Source: Ignavibacteria bacterium (GTDB lineage: Bacteria > Bacteroidota > Ignavibacteria > Kapaibacteriales > UBA2268). From it: DNA of 64,000 bases. Location: contig JAOAEE010000027.1 of NCBI GenBank assembly GCA_026416955.1, positions 89,717 to 153,716 of the forward strand, given 5' to 3'. Below, piece by piece: positions 11,234-21,590 of the stretch. Position 1 is the first letter of the stretch. Each line of letters begins with the position of its first letter. The position numbers and the translations under genes were made by a program. The notes under the pieces are model-generated. The model had not been told where the DNA came from and did no database searches. It saw only the letters and a program-made list of their open reading frames with translations.

Positions 11234-11623
11234 ATGCCAAGCACAGATTTAATTCAATCCTTGCTTGTTGTTTTCGGTTTTCTTTTTGTTGTTTTTCTAG
11301 TTTCAATTTTTTTGAAAAAAACTGCCTCGAGTAGAAAAATAACAAATCTTGGGCTAGATTTTAAAATTGTGTCCAAGCTTCCTCTTACAAACAAATCAAT
11401 TTTGTACATCGTACAAATTGGTAACTATTTTTTGCTCGTGGGTTCAAGCGAAAACAATATCACCGCTATTGCAGATTTAACAAAAGTATTTCAATCAAGT
11501 GGAAATAATCCGCAAAAATTTGAAATTCCAATTAATCAAAGATTTGAACGTGGAAGCGAGAACCCATCTGATTTTTCTTTTAAAAACTTTCTAAAAGAAA
11601 CTTTCCGAAAGTCCAAAAATTAA
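11234..11623 (+). CDS. fliO: flagellar biosynthesis protein FliO-like
   Basis: N-terminal TM plus 'VSKLPLTNKSILYIVQIGNYFLLVGSSENNITAIADL', downstream of fliN. Confidence 0.75.
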   Translation: MPSTDLIQSLLVVFGFLFVVFLVSIFLKKTASSRKITNLGLDFKIVSKLPLTNKSILYIVQIGNYFLLVGSSENNITAIADLTKVFQSSGNNPQKFEIPINQRFERGSENPSDFSFKNFLKETFRKSKN

Positions 11624-12387
11624 AAACTTCCAGAATAAATCAGTTCTAAATTTCTTTCGGGAGAATTCTGGCTTTTAATATTTGTAAGTAAATCCTTAAA
11701 AATCAAACCAATTTGAACATTTGGAGAAAGATAGACATATAAAGATGTATTTAGCAATCCTTTGGACCGCATCAATTCACTGGATTTCTCATCCAAATTG
11801 GAATTATACTCGAAACTAAACCGAAGAAAATTGGAAATTTTTTGACCAACACCAGCATAAAAATTTATTGCTCGCTGTTTTGGTTTCAATTCCAATGAAT
11901 AGTTCAAACCAAGATGTAAATCGCAAATTCCAAGAAAATTTTTAAAAGCTTTACTACCAACAAAAAAAATACCCGGGGAAAGTGTTTCGAAACGATGATA
12001 TTGCAAGTAGTATGGTCCAAAACCTTGAGTCGAAATTCCAACTGCAAATGCTGGAAAATTAATCTTTTCTTCTACTACTCTAAATTTTACAAGAAGTCCG
12101 GGCAAATTCTGGAAGGTTGCATTGCTCGAACCAATTAAATTCGTCCCCCCATACGATACACCCAATATGAAATTGGAAAATGGGGTAAAATTTAATTCAA
12201 TGCGCAATCCACCACTTTTAAAGAACCAAGACTCCACTGAAAATGTTCCTTTGGAATTAACTCCAGCTGTTTGAAGTTCAACAATCTTTGTTGGTTCTTT
12301 CAGTGATTGGCAATTAATTTTACATAAATAAAGAAAAAGAAAAATAAAAACAGAAAATATCAAAGTACTATTTTTTCCCATTTTCAT
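11620..12387 (-). CDS. putative outer-membrane beta-barrel protein
   Basis: Signal-peptide-like N-terminus and repeated amphipathic/aromatic strands ending in an aromatic residue ('LELIYSGSF'); overlaps the motB 3' end. Confidence 0.65.
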   Translation of the reverse strand: MKMGKNSTLIFSVFIFLFLYLCKINCQSLKEPTKIVELQTAGVNSKGTFSVESWFFKSGGLRIELNFTPFSNFILGVSYGGTNLIGSSNATFQNLPGLLVKFRVVEEKINFPAFAVGISTQGFGPYYLQYHRFETLSPGIFFVGSKAFKNFLGICDLHLGLNYSLELKPKQRAINFYAGVGQKISNFLRFSFEYNSNLDEKSSELMRSKGLLNTSLYVYLSPNVQIGLIFKDLLTNIKSQNSPERNLELIYSGSF

Positions 12388-13156
12388 TTGCTTCGTAACC
12401 TTTAGTGTTGGGCACATTGTGCTTTTGTTCGGAAATTGTAATTTCTACACGGCGATTTTTTGCTTTTCCTTCGGGCGAAGCATTGTCCGAGATAGGTCTT
12501 TGGTCCGCAAATCCACGAACTACAATAGAATACTCGGGAACCCCTTTCGAAATAAGCAAATATGCTACGTTCACAGAGCGTGCAACGGACAAATGCCAAT
12601 TCGATGGATATCGGAAATTACTAATTGGGTCGCTATCTGTATGACCATCCACCGCAACTTCTTGGTCCTTCGACAATCCCACCAAAGTTTGTGCAAGTTT
12701 TCCAAGAATTTCTTCCCCACCGGGTTCAATTTCTGCTTTTCCAGATTTAAAAAGTAATTTTTCTGGTAGAGTAACAACAATGTTTTGTCCTTTGTTTTCT
12801 ACAAAAATTTCTCCTTTTCTTATGTATGGTTCTAATGATTTTACAATATCCGTTTCAATTTCTTTCAAATTTCTCCTATCGGGGAAAGGTAGAACCGGCT
12901 CTGGAATACCTTTCCTAACTCCTTTGAAAGGTTCTAAACCAGTTCCGTGTATATCTTCTTGCCCTTTTTGTGGTTTAAAATAATCGGCAAAAGCTTTGGC
13001 AAATTCTTTATATCTTTCTTCGTCAACTCTGGCACTTACATACAATATTACAAACAGCCCAAGTAATAGAGTAATTAAGTCTGCATAAGTAATCAAGTAT
13101 CTATCGGGACTGGTTCTACCAGATTCTTCTTCCTTTGGTGTTTTCTTTAAAAGCAT
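12368..13156 (-). CDS. motB: flagellar motor stator protein MotB (OmpA-like)
   Basis: 'DRYLITYADLITLLLGLFVILY' TM with conserved Asp; OmpA-like 'LLFKSGKAEIEPGGEEIL...VDGHTDSDPISN...NWHLSVARSVNVAYLL..RGFADQRPIS...KNRRVEI'. Confidence 0.95.
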   Translation of the reverse strand: MLLKKTPKEEESGRTSPDRYLITYADLITLLLGLFVILYVSARVDEERYKEFAKAFADYFKPQKGQEDIHGTGLEPFKGVRKGIPEPVLPFPDRRNLKEIETDIVKSLEPYIRKGEIFVENKGQNIVVTLPEKLLFKSGKAEIEPGGEEILGKLAQTLVGLSKDQEVAVDGHTDSDPISNFRYPSNWHLSVARSVNVAYLLISKGVPEYSIVVRGFADQRPISDNASPEGKAKNRRVEITISEQKHNVPNTKGYEANENGKK

Positions 13157-13159
13157 ACT

Positions 13160-16100
13160 TTATTTCATTACACAAAATTGGTTGACAAACTGCTCGCCAC
13201 CATTAGAAACTAATACAGCAAAATATATACCAGAAGTTATATTACTTATATCGATTGGTAATGAATAATAAGTTGAACCCAAGATTTCCTCTTCGATGAC
13301 TACATTCCCCAAAACATCGATAATACGCAAGGAATAAGCTTTCGAAGTTGAACTAGATTTGAAAGAAACTGTTATGTATTCTTTTGCTGGGTTTGGATTT
13401 ATAATTAGTTCATTACTATTCAATAAGTTACGATGTTTTTGATTTTCGCTTATAGAAAGTATCAAATCAAATCCCGCAAGTTTGTAGATATTTCCTGCAT
13501 AGTCTGTAATCCAGAAATTTTTGTCCCTGGGGTCGAATTCTATCCCTCGTGCATTTATAATACCAGTAGGAGATTGCAAAACAATTCTATCCACCTCAAT
13601 TGAAAGGTTTTCTTTGGGAATTTTACTTATCACGGCCTCAGTCAAAGAACCAGTACTAGGGAAGAAGGTACCAACTTGATAGACATATTTTTCTCTATCA
13701 TATGCCAAACCTCTTGGTCCGTAGGTTTTCGAGTAAGGATTTTGATAAGTTTTTTCGACTGAACCGTTCGAGGGGTTTACAACCATTAATACCTGTTTGC
13801 CAAATTCATCTTTCTTATCCCTATCGCCTAAAAGCAACTTACCATCGAACACTTCAATTCCAGTTGGGTAAACATTTGCTGGACTTGTAAATTGACGAAT
13901 CAAATTTCCATTAGTATCTAAAACAAGTACAACACCACCATTACCACTGGTACTATTCATTCTATGAATATACATAATATTGTTATCCCTGTCGAAAGCA
14001 ATATCTGTGAATAGGCTATCGCCGGGTAGTTTAATACTTTTCTCTCTTGTAAGAGTATTTGCGTTGAGTTTAGTTAATTGGTTTGAACCAAAACTTGTAA
14101 CCCACAATCCTTCTTTGCCATCGTATGCAATACCATAAGGAATAAAATTAACACTTGTGTTTTGCAAAATCGAACCTCTTTCGACTATAGAAATAGTAAA
14201 TGTGTTTGAAATTTTTACTTGATTTGGATTTGAAAGCGATGTTATTTTAATACGTGCAAGTTCTGTTTCTACATTTGGAATATTCCAAATGAAGGGAGAG
14301 GATGCAACATTTTCAGCAATAATTCTCCAATCAATTCCATCATTTGGAGAGAACTCGATTTTAACGGGTGGAGTAAACCCATACCAAGAAATTACTTGTT
14401 TTGTAGTACTAACAAAAATTTCGCCTCCTGCTGGTGAAGTAATTTCGAAATTTGTGATAAAATCCAATGGAACATCGGCTTCCCAAATGCCACGACCGTG
14501 GGTTGCAGCTCGTAAAGGAATAGAATTAGCCACCAATTGATATTTGCAAAACTTTAAGTCTGTTACTGGGGAACGTGGAAGACCTTCACCAAAAGGGAAC
14601 CAATTTGTTCCACCATCGTAAGTTGCAAAAACACCAATATCGGTACCAACGAAGACAATATCCTCGTTAAAAGGATGAACAGCAATTGTATTTACCGGAA
14701 TATCAGGCAAAGTTTTACCAATATCGTACCAATTTTTGCCAAAGTCTGTTGTTTTGAAAATGTGAGGTGTATAGAACCCAGAAAAACTAACAAAGGCTGT
14801 ACCTTGATTTTGGTTTGAAAATGCAATGTCAGTAACCCATCTATTGACCAAACCATTATTGGAAACAATAGTCCAGCGTTCGCCACCATCTGTTGTAACA
14901 ATAACATCTCCCCCACTTGTTCCAGCCATAATAACTTCGGAATTCAAAGGAGAAACTTCGATTGCAGTGTATCGACCATTAACTTTTGGAGTTGGAAGCA
15001 CCTCCCAGCTATTCCCGCCGCTATAAGTTGCATAAAGTTTATCACGACCATAATATAAAATGTAGTTAATTTGAGGGTCCATTGTTAATGGTGGGTCCCA
15101 TACACTACTCGAAAAATCGATGCCTTTGTCTATAATAGTATATGAACCGCTTTTTAAGTCCAACTTAAAGGGCTTTATCACTCCACTCGGGGTAGATTGT
15201 CCATATATAATGTTTGGATTTATATAATCAATAACTGTTCGAAAGCCATCACCTCCTGCAACAAATTCCCAATCGTCTGGAGAAAGATTGCCAAGTGTTC
15301 CATTATCTTGGGTTCCACCAAAATTGATATTTGGTTTTGTATGGTCTATATCAAAACCATAAAATTGGGTTACTTGCAAGTTATTATTTTTAGGTCTCCA
15401 AGTGATACCAGCGTCAGTGGAGAGATATACTCCACCATCGTTGCCCACCATAACTATATTGGGATTAAAGGGATTAAAAGCAGCACAATGTTGGTCGACG
15501 TGTACGTTTCCACCAGAATATCCATTAGTTACATTTGAAAAGTTTTTTCCATCGGAACTTCTGTAAATATCAATTCCACCAGCAAGAACAATATTTGAAT
15601 TTTTAGGATGTACTTCTATGAAATTATTATAAAAGCCCTGCCCACGGAAAAAATCAGTCGAACCTCGGTACACAAGTGTCCAACTAATTCCTTTGTTTGT
15701 CGAGCGATAAATTAACCCTTGGGATGAAACATCAAGGAGAGCATATACAATATCTGGTTCTGATGGTGAGAATTGTACCGAAATCCTGCCAACACCCGAT
15801 TCAAACCCATTGCTTCGCCTTGCCCAAGTTTTGCCAAGGTCCGATGTATAATAAACTCCATCCCCATTAACACCAATTAAATATTCATTTGGATTGTTTG
15901 GATTGAAAGAAACATCAGTAACATTTTTATCGAACAATTTGTTCCACGATGCACCAGCATCAGTAGAGACATAGAAACCTGGTTGGCGAATAGTCGCACC
16001 AGCAACAACGATATTGGAATTTTTTGGATGTACATATACTTTCGAAAAAGCCCCAACTTGCGACAAACCAATAAGTTTCCAAGTCTTACCACCATTAGTA

Positions 16101-16606
16101 GATTTATACATTCCGTTACCAAGGTAAATCACCCCGCCACCAATAACAGATTCCCCAGTTCCGGCATAAATGACGTCGGGATTGTTCATATCAATGGCAA
16201 TAGAACCAAATGCAATCCCATTTTCGTAGTCGAAAATTGGTTCCCAGTAATCACCCAAATTAGATGAAAACCAAATTCCCCCTGCAGCGCCTGCGGCATA
16301 TACCCAACCATTCTTCGTGGGGTGGAAAACAATCGACTTTATTCTTCCACCGATATCGAATGGACCAATAGGCTTCCATTTTGGTTGTTCTGCAAGTACT
16401 CGGCTGCTCGAAAGTTTCTTGTGCAATTTCTCCATTTGCTCAAACGCTGTTTGACGAGCAAAATCTGGGATTTCTTCGAATGGATAAGCTCGTTGTTTAT
16501 TAAATTCCAACGCCCTACGCGCTGGGTCGTCATAATCCTCGTAATTTTTAATTTGACATAATAAAATGAAATTTGAAAAGATTAAAAACAACAATAAGAT
16601 TTTCAT
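13160..16606 (-). CDS. secreted BNR/sortilin-like repeat (beta-propeller) protein with C-terminal type IX secretion sorting domain
   Basis: Repeated 'S(T)DxGxTW' BNR motifs ('STNGGKTWKLIG', 'TSDLGKTWARR', 'STDAGITWRP', 'TTDGGERWTIV'); C-terminal 'NPNPAKEYITVSF...SLRIIDVLGNVV...LPIDISNITSGIYFAVLVSNGGEQFVNQFCVMK'. Confidence 0.9.
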   Translation of the reverse strand: MKILLLFLIFSNFILLCQIKNYEDYDDPARRALEFNKQRAYPFEEIPDFARQTAFEQMEKLHKKLSSSRVLAEQPKWKPIGPFDIGGRIKSIVFHPTKNGWVYAAGAAGGIWFSSNLGDYWEPIFDYENGIAFGSIAIDMNNPDVIYAGTGESVIGGGVIYLGNGMYKSTNGGKTWKLIGLSQVGAFSKVYVHPKNSNIVVAGATIRQPGFYVSTDAGASWNKLFDKNVTDVSFNPNNPNEYLIGVNGDGVYYTSDLGKTWARRSNGFESGVGRISVQFSPSEPDIVYALLDVSSQGLIYRSTNKGISWTLVYRGSTDFFRGQGFYNNFIEVHPKNSNIVLAGGIDIYRSSDGKNFSNVTNGYSGGNVHVDQHCAAFNPFNPNIVMVGNDGGVYLSTDAGITWRPKNNNLQVTQFYGFDIDHTKPNINFGGTQDNGTLGNLSPDDWEFVAGGDGFRTVIDYINPNIIYGQSTPSGVIKPFKLDLKSGSYTIIDKGIDFSSSVWDPPLTMDPQINYILYYGRDKLYATYSGGNSWEVLPTPKVNGRYTAIEVSPLNSEVIMAGTSGGDVIVTTDGGERWTIVSNNGLVNRWVTDIAFSNQNQGTAFVSFSGFYTPHIFKTTDFGKNWYDIGKTLPDIPVNTIAVHPFNEDIVFVGTDIGVFATYDGGTNWFPFGEGLPRSPVTDLKFCKYQLVANSIPLRAATHGRGIWEADVPLDFITNFEITSPAGGEIFVSTTKQVISWYGFTPPVKIEFSPNDGIDWRIIAENVASSPFIWNIPNVETELARIKITSLSNPNQVKISNTFTISIVERGSILQNTSVNFIPYGIAYDGKEGLWVTSFGSNQLTKLNANTLTREKSIKLPGDSLFTDIAFDRDNNIMYIHRMNSTSGNGGVVLVLDTNGNLIRQFTSPANVYPTGIEVFDGKLLLGDRDKKDEFGKQVLMVVNPSNGSVEKTYQNPYSKTYGPRGLAYDREKYVYQVGTFFPSTGSLTEAVISKIPKENLSIEVDRIVLQSPTGIINARGIEFDPRDKNFWITDYAGNIYKLAGFDLILSISENQKHRNLLNSNELIINPNPAKEYITVSFKSSSTSKAYSLRIIDVLGNVVIEEEILGSTYYSLPIDISNITSGIYFAVLVSNGGEQFVNQFCVMK

Positions 16607-16677
16607 AAAATACCCAACTATAACCAATTAATTTAAAAAAAATTTTTATATCTGATTAGGAATTAATAAATAAGAGA

Positions 16678-17280
16678 CTATTTTTTTGAAAGTTTAGGGA
16701 ATAATAAACCAGTAGTTGATTTATACCTAATATACTCATCTCCGAAATAATATTCTAATAATTCTTCTTCTTTGGGAATTCTATGGAACAAAAATACTAT
16801 CAAACCCCCAATCCAAACTATTGCTACAATTATATTCGAAAGGGAAAGGGTAACACCAATGTGTAAAAGTAAATAACCAGTATAAATTGGGTGTCGGATA
16901 TATTTGTAGATACCATCCTTAACAAGTTTGTGATTGTTTCTAATACTCAAAGTTGCAGAATAAACCTTTTTTAGTTTGAACATAGTAATAGAAATTACAA
17001 TTGTACCTAAATAACCGACAACAACACCAACTGTACGATAAATGTCGGGAATTTTAACAAAAAAATTTTGTATATATTTTTGTTTGAAAACAATCGAAAA
17101 AAGAATAAAAATTTCCAAAATGGTTAGGGCAATTAAAATAATGGTATCAATTTTGAAGGACTTCTTGATATTATTTGGCAATTCTATATTATTTTGCTTT
17201 GGAACAAAAAGTTTTATGAACAATATCGTTAGTAGGAAAATAATATACATTATTCCTACATTCAAAGTATAATTTATCAT
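16678..17280 (-). CDS. isoprenylcysteine carboxyl methyltransferase-like integral membrane protein
   Basis: Multi-TM; 'LVKDGIYKYIRHPIYTGYLLLHIGVTL...RIPKEEELLEYYFGDEYIRYKSTT' ICMT/NnrU-like signature. Confidence 0.85.
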   Translation of the reverse strand: MINYTLNVGIMYIIFLLTILFIKLFVPKQNNIELPNNIKKSFKIDTIILIALTILEIFILFSIVFKQKYIQNFFVKIPDIYRTVGVVVGYLGTIVISITMFKLKKVYSATLSIRNNHKLVKDGIYKYIRHPIYTGYLLLHIGVTLSLSNIIVAIVWIGGLIVFLFHRIPKEEELLEYYFGDEYIRYKSTTGLLFPKLSKK

Positions 17281-17390
17281 TCAAAAAGAATAATTAATAG
17301 CAAACTTTATAAATAATTACAAATTTATTTTATTTTATTTCGTCTAAAAAATTGTTTAATAAAAAAATTTGAGTTTTTTGGCTTAATATA

Positions 17391-19052
17391 ATGAAGAAAG
17401 AGATTTTAATAAGTTCGGCTATTAACGAGAACCGAATTGCAATTGTCGAAGATGGAAAATTGGTCGAATATTTTGTCGAGACCCCAGATAAAGAAAAATT
17501 CGTTGGGAATATCTATCTTGGAAGAATAACCCGTATACTCCCAAGTCTGAATGCTGCATTCATCGATATTGGATTGAAACAAAATGCTTTCCTTCATTTT
17601 TCCGATGTCGACGAGCGATTTCGACAAATTATCTGGGAAGAAGAAAACGAAAGTTCAACTAATGAAAAAAATAATCAAAACAACGAAAGCGTAATTCAAG
17701 AAATCGACAATCTTTTGGAAAGTTTGAATGGAAAAAATGGAACCAAAAGAAATACAAACAAAAAGAAACCCGAAACCATTGCTATTCATCTTAATTCTAA
17801 ATTGGATATTAAAGAAAATCAATTAATACCAGTTCAAGTTGTTCGCGAAGCTTTTGCTAACAAAGGAGTAAAAGTTACTACAAGAATTTCTATTCCGGGT
17901 AGGTACCTTGTCCTTGTTCCAGACTTCAAAATCATAGGGGTTTCGAGGAAAATCCATTCTCCACAAGAACGACGCCGTCTTCGTACCCTTGCTTCAAAGA
18001 TTACCAATAAGGAATTCGGTTGCATTATCAGAACTGCCGCAATTGGTAAGGACTACGAAGATTTGGAAAACGATTGGGAAAAGTTGAAAGTTACTTGGGA
18101 GAAAATTCAAAAAAAGATTACAAACTCGAAAGAACCTACTCTTTTGTACAAAGATTTCGAGTTAACCACAAGCATTATTCGAGATTTATTCCGAAATGAT
18201 GTAAACAAAGTTGTAGTGGACTCCAAGAAACTCTATAAAGAAATCGTTGAGTACCTTGAAGATTATTCTCCTGATTTTCTACAAAGAGTTGAATTTTACA
18301 AAGGGAAAACCCCACTTTTCGATTATTATCAAATAGAAAAAGATATTGAATTAACAAAGCAAAGAAAAGTTCCCCTACCTAGCGGTGGTTCAATAATTAT
18401 AGACCAAACCGAGGCAATGTTTATTATCGATGTAAATTCTGGGAAGTTGGTAAGCGAAGCAACACAAGAAATAAATGCTTTCAAGACCAATATGGAAGCA
18501 GTAAACGAGATTGCACGTCAAATTCGCTTACGGGACTTGGCGGGAATAATTATAGTTGATTTTATTGATATGCACGACCCAATTAATAGAAAAAAAATCT
18601 ACTTTGCAATGCGTCGGGCAATGAAGAAAGATAGAGCAAAAGCAGTTGTCTTCCCTTTAACTGAACTTTCGTTAATGCAAATTACTCGGCAAAGGATTAA
18701 TTTAAATATTTCCGAGAAAGTTACCGAAGTTTGCCCGCTATGTAAAGGTCTGGGAAGAATACCCACAAAAGCAGAAGTACTTACAAAAATTGAACGATGG
18801 TTGAAAAATTTCAAATCGAGGACACGCGAATTTCGACTCCGTTTACACGTTCATCCACATATTGCCGACTATTTAACTGAAGGTAATATTTCCAGACTTA
18901 CAAAACTTATGTTGAAGTATTTTGTTAGAATTAAACTTGTTATCGACGATACCCTTCCCCTCGACCAATTTAAATTTGAATCGATTAAGCAAAACAAGGA
19001 CATAACAAAGGAATTTTTGGAAGTTAATTATGACGGGGTCATCGACAATTAA
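17391..19052 (+). CDS. rng: ribonuclease E/G family
   Basis: S1 domain 'GNIYLGRITRILPSLNAAFIDIGLKQNAFLHFSDV'; 'GGSIIIDQTEAMFIIDVNSGKL'; 'NEIARQIRLRDLAGIIIVDFIDM'; 'CPLCKGLGRI'. Confidence 0.95.
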   Translation: MKKEILISSAINENRIAIVEDGKLVEYFVETPDKEKFVGNIYLGRITRILPSLNAAFIDIGLKQNAFLHFSDVDERFRQIIWEEENESSTNEKNNQNNESVIQEIDNLLESLNGKNGTKRNTNKKKPETIAIHLNSKLDIKENQLIPVQVVREAFANKGVKVTTRISIPGRYLVLVPDFKIIGVSRKIHSPQERRRLRTLASKITNKEFGCIIRTAAIGKDYEDLENDWEKLKVTWEKIQKKITNSKEPTLLYKDFELTTSIIRDLFRNDVNKVVVDSKKLYKEIVEYLEDYSPDFLQRVEFYKGKTPLFDYYQIEKDIELTKQRKVPLPSGGSIIIDQTEAMFIIDVNSGKLVSEATQEINAFKTNMEAVNEIARQIRLRDLAGIIIVDFIDMHDPINRKKIYFAMRRAMKKDRAKAVVFPLTELSLMQITRQRINLNISEKVTEVCPLCKGLGRIPTKAEVLTKIERWLKNFKSRTREFRLRLHVHPHIADYLTEGNISRLTKLMLKYFVRIKLVIDDTLPLDQFKFESIKQNKDITKEFLEVNYDGVIDN

Positions 19053-20202
19053 AAATGTAACTATTCTTGGTTCTACCGGTTCGATAGGAATACAAACATT
19101 GCAAGTAATTGAAAAAAGTAATGGTATTTTCAACATTTTATACCTTACAACCAATCAAAATATAGACATTCTTGCAAAACAAATAAATAAATTTAAACCC
19201 AAAGGGGTTGTTATCTCCGACTACAAAAGTTACTTATTATTCAAAAAGAAATACAATTTTGATATAGAAATCCTTTATGGGTCCGAAGGCTTAACAGAAG
19301 TTGCATCAAAAAGCGAAAACGATATTGTAGTCTCTGCATTGGTGGGATTTTCTGGTGTTGCTCCTACTATTGCTGCTTTGAATGCGGGGAAAAATGTTGC
19401 TCTTGCAAATAAAGAAACCCTTGTTTCGGCTGGGGAACATATTTCGAACCTTGCAAAAGAACGTAATGCAAAAATAATTGCTATCGATAGCGAACACAAT
19501 GCAATAATTCAATGTTTGCTTGGAGAAGAACTATCGAAAGTTGAAAAAATAATCTTAACTGCATCTGGTGGACCATTTTTACATTCAGCCCACGATACAT
19601 TTGAATATGTTAATGTAGACGAGGCCCTAGCCCATCCGCGTTGGTCTATGGGTAAGAAAATCTCTATTGATTCTGCTACTTTGATGAACAAGGGGTTCGA
19701 AGTTATAGAAGCCCATTGGCTTTTCAATTTGAAACCAGAACAAATTGAAGTAGTAATCCATCCAGAAAGCATAATTCATTCTTTAGTACAATTTGTCGAC
19801 GGTTCGATAAAAGCCCAACTTGGACCCCAAGATATGCGAATTCCCATTTCGTTTGCTTTGAACTTTCCAGAACGACTATATTATGATTTTCCTAGGTTGG
19901 ATTTACTACAAGTTGGGAGTTTAAACTTTCAGAAACCAGATACAAATAAGTTCCCTTGCTTGCAATTAGCGTACGAAGCTCTTGAAATGGGTGGCACTGC
20001 ACCAGCAATTTTAAATGCAGCAAACGAAACTGCAGTGCAAAGCTTTTTGGAAGGCAAAATCTCTTTTGCAAAAATCCCCGTTTGCATTTCATACTCACTC
20101 GAAAAAGTCGAGCATATGAAGAAACCAACCATTGAGGATATTTTTGAAACTGATAAAATTACTCGGGAAATTACTTTAAGTTTTATTAACAAACTGAATT
20201 GA
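19030..20202 (+). CDS. dxr: 1-deoxy-D-xylulose-5-phosphate reductoisomerase
   Basis: 'ILGSTGSIGIQTLQVI', 'ALANKETLVSAG', 'IDSEHNAIIQCL', 'LTASGGPF', 'HPRWSMGKKISIDSATLMNKGFEVIEAHWLF'. Confidence 0.97.
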   Translation: MTGSSTIKNVTILGSTGSIGIQTLQVIEKSNGIFNILYLTTNQNIDILAKQINKFKPKGVVISDYKSYLLFKKKYNFDIEILYGSEGLTEVASKSENDIVVSALVGFSGVAPTIAALNAGKNVALANKETLVSAGEHISNLAKERNAKIIAIDSEHNAIIQCLLGEELSKVEKIILTASGGPFLHSAHDTFEYVNVDEALAHPRWSMGKKISIDSATLMNKGFEVIEAHWLFNLKPEQIEVVIHPESIIHSLVQFVDGSIKAQLGPQDMRIPISFALNFPERLYYDFPRLDLLQVGSLNFQKPDTNKFPCLQLAYEALEMGGTAPAILNAANETAVQSFLEGKISFAKIPVCISYSLEKVEHMKKPTIEDIFETDKITREITLSFINKLN

Positions 20203-20204
20203 AA

Positions 20205-21584
20205 ATGGAATTTTTAAACAATATCTTATACTTTATTATTGTCATAGGAATACTAGTATTATTCCACGAATTTGGGCATTTTATTGCTGCTCGCCTTTCA
20301 AAAATTCGCGTAGATGTCTTTGCTATTGGTATGGGGCCGCGTCTTTTTGGTTATAACAAAGTAAATGGTTTCACTTTTGGCAAACTCCCAGAAAATTTCG
20401 AACTAAATGGTTATTGTGATTATAGAATATGTCTGCTTCCAATTGGCGGTTATGTAAAAATCGCGGGAATGATAGACGAAAGTTTAGATAAATCCTTCAT
20501 TAACTCTCCACCAAAAGAATATGAATTTCGAAGCAAAGGGACAATTACAAAACTTTTCGTTATTTCTGCTGGCGTAATTATGAATGCGATTCTTGCAATT
20601 TTGCTTTTTTCTATTATTTCTTTTTCCGAAGGAAAAATCGTTTGGAAAACAAACAAAATTGGCTATGTGCAAAAGAATTCTCTTGGGCAGTCCATTGGTC
20701 TTCAATCTGGGGATGCTATTCTTTCAATCGATGGAAAACCAGTTTATGATTGGAACGAGATAATTACAAAACTCTCGCTCGATAAATTTGGCTCCACCAA
20801 AAAGTTGCTTATTCTAAGAAACAGCGACACTTTACATTTGCAAGTCGAGGGCGATAAAATCGTAAAAAGTATTGCTTCGGGAAATATGAATTTGGGCTTG
20901 ACACCTGAAAAATTCTTTGTCTATGTACGCGATGTTGAAACGCTTTCACCCGCTGGAAAACTTGGCCTTCGTCCCGGCGACACTCTTTTGAAAATAAATG
21001 ATGAACCTATCAACGCTTTCGACGAATTGACGTATCTTTTATCTCAAAATAAATCAAAAAAAATTCAATTAGTTTGGAAGCGAGGGGACAGAATCTTGGT
21101 CGACTCCGTCATTCCAACACCCGAAGGGAAACTTGGCTTCTACCCCGGATTTCACTTTGCTGGGAATAAAGATACAATTAATTTTAGTGTATTCGAGGCA
21201 ATTTGGAATGGAACCAAAGAAACAGTCCGTTCCACCGAACTGTTTTTCTCTTCCATTGCACAAATATTCAAAGGGAACATATCTGCAAAAGAATCCGTTG
21301 GCGGCCCGATAATGATTGCTAAAAGTGCCTCGCAACAAGCAAGTTTGGGAATTGTCTATTTTCTAAACTTTATTGCTTTGCTATCAATAACTCTTGCAAT
21401 TATTAATATAATACCTCTACCAGCTCTCGACGGTGGTCACTTGATAATCATTCTAATAGAAGGAATAATACGAAAAGAACTTCCAGTCAAAGCAAAATTA
21501 ATAATTCAAAATATTGGAATTGGAATTATTGTACTCCTTATGATATTTGTAATCTTCAACGATGTTTCAAGATTAATTAAGTAG
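20205..21584 (+). CDS. rseP: RIP metalloprotease RseP (site-2 protease) with two PDZ domains
   Basis: 'LFHEFGHFIAARLSKI', 'PIGGYVKIAGM', PDZ segments, 'IINIIPLPALDGGHLI'. Confidence 0.96.
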   Translation: MEFLNNILYFIIVIGILVLFHEFGHFIAARLSKIRVDVFAIGMGPRLFGYNKVNGFTFGKLPENFELNGYCDYRICLLPIGGYVKIAGMIDESLDKSFINSPPKEYEFRSKGTITKLFVISAGVIMNAILAILLFSIISFSEGKIVWKTNKIGYVQKNSLGQSIGLQSGDAILSIDGKPVYDWNEIITKLSLDKFGSTKKLLILRNSDTLHLQVEGDKIVKSIASGNMNLGLTPEKFFVYVRDVETLSPAGKLGLRPGDTLLKINDEPINAFDELTYLLSQNKSKKIQLVWKRGDRILVDSVIPTPEGKLGFYPGFHFAGNKDTINFSVFEAIWNGTKETVRSTELFFSSIAQIFKGNISAKESVGGPIMIAKSASQQASLGIVYFLNFIALLSITLAIINIIPLPALDGGHLIIILIEGIIRKELPVKAKLIIQNIGIGIIVLLMIFVIFNDVSRLIK

Positions 21585-21590
21585 AACTAT

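Noticed and set aside
12405-12757. Overlapping + strand ORFs (79 and 112 aa) opposite motB
   Set aside because: Antisense shadow of a well-supported CDS; no protein-like motifs and no RBS.
14289-16561. Multiple 60-113 aa + strand ORFs opposite the T9SS/BNR protein
   Set aside because: Shadow ORFs produced by the repetitive codon usage of the long antisense CDS.
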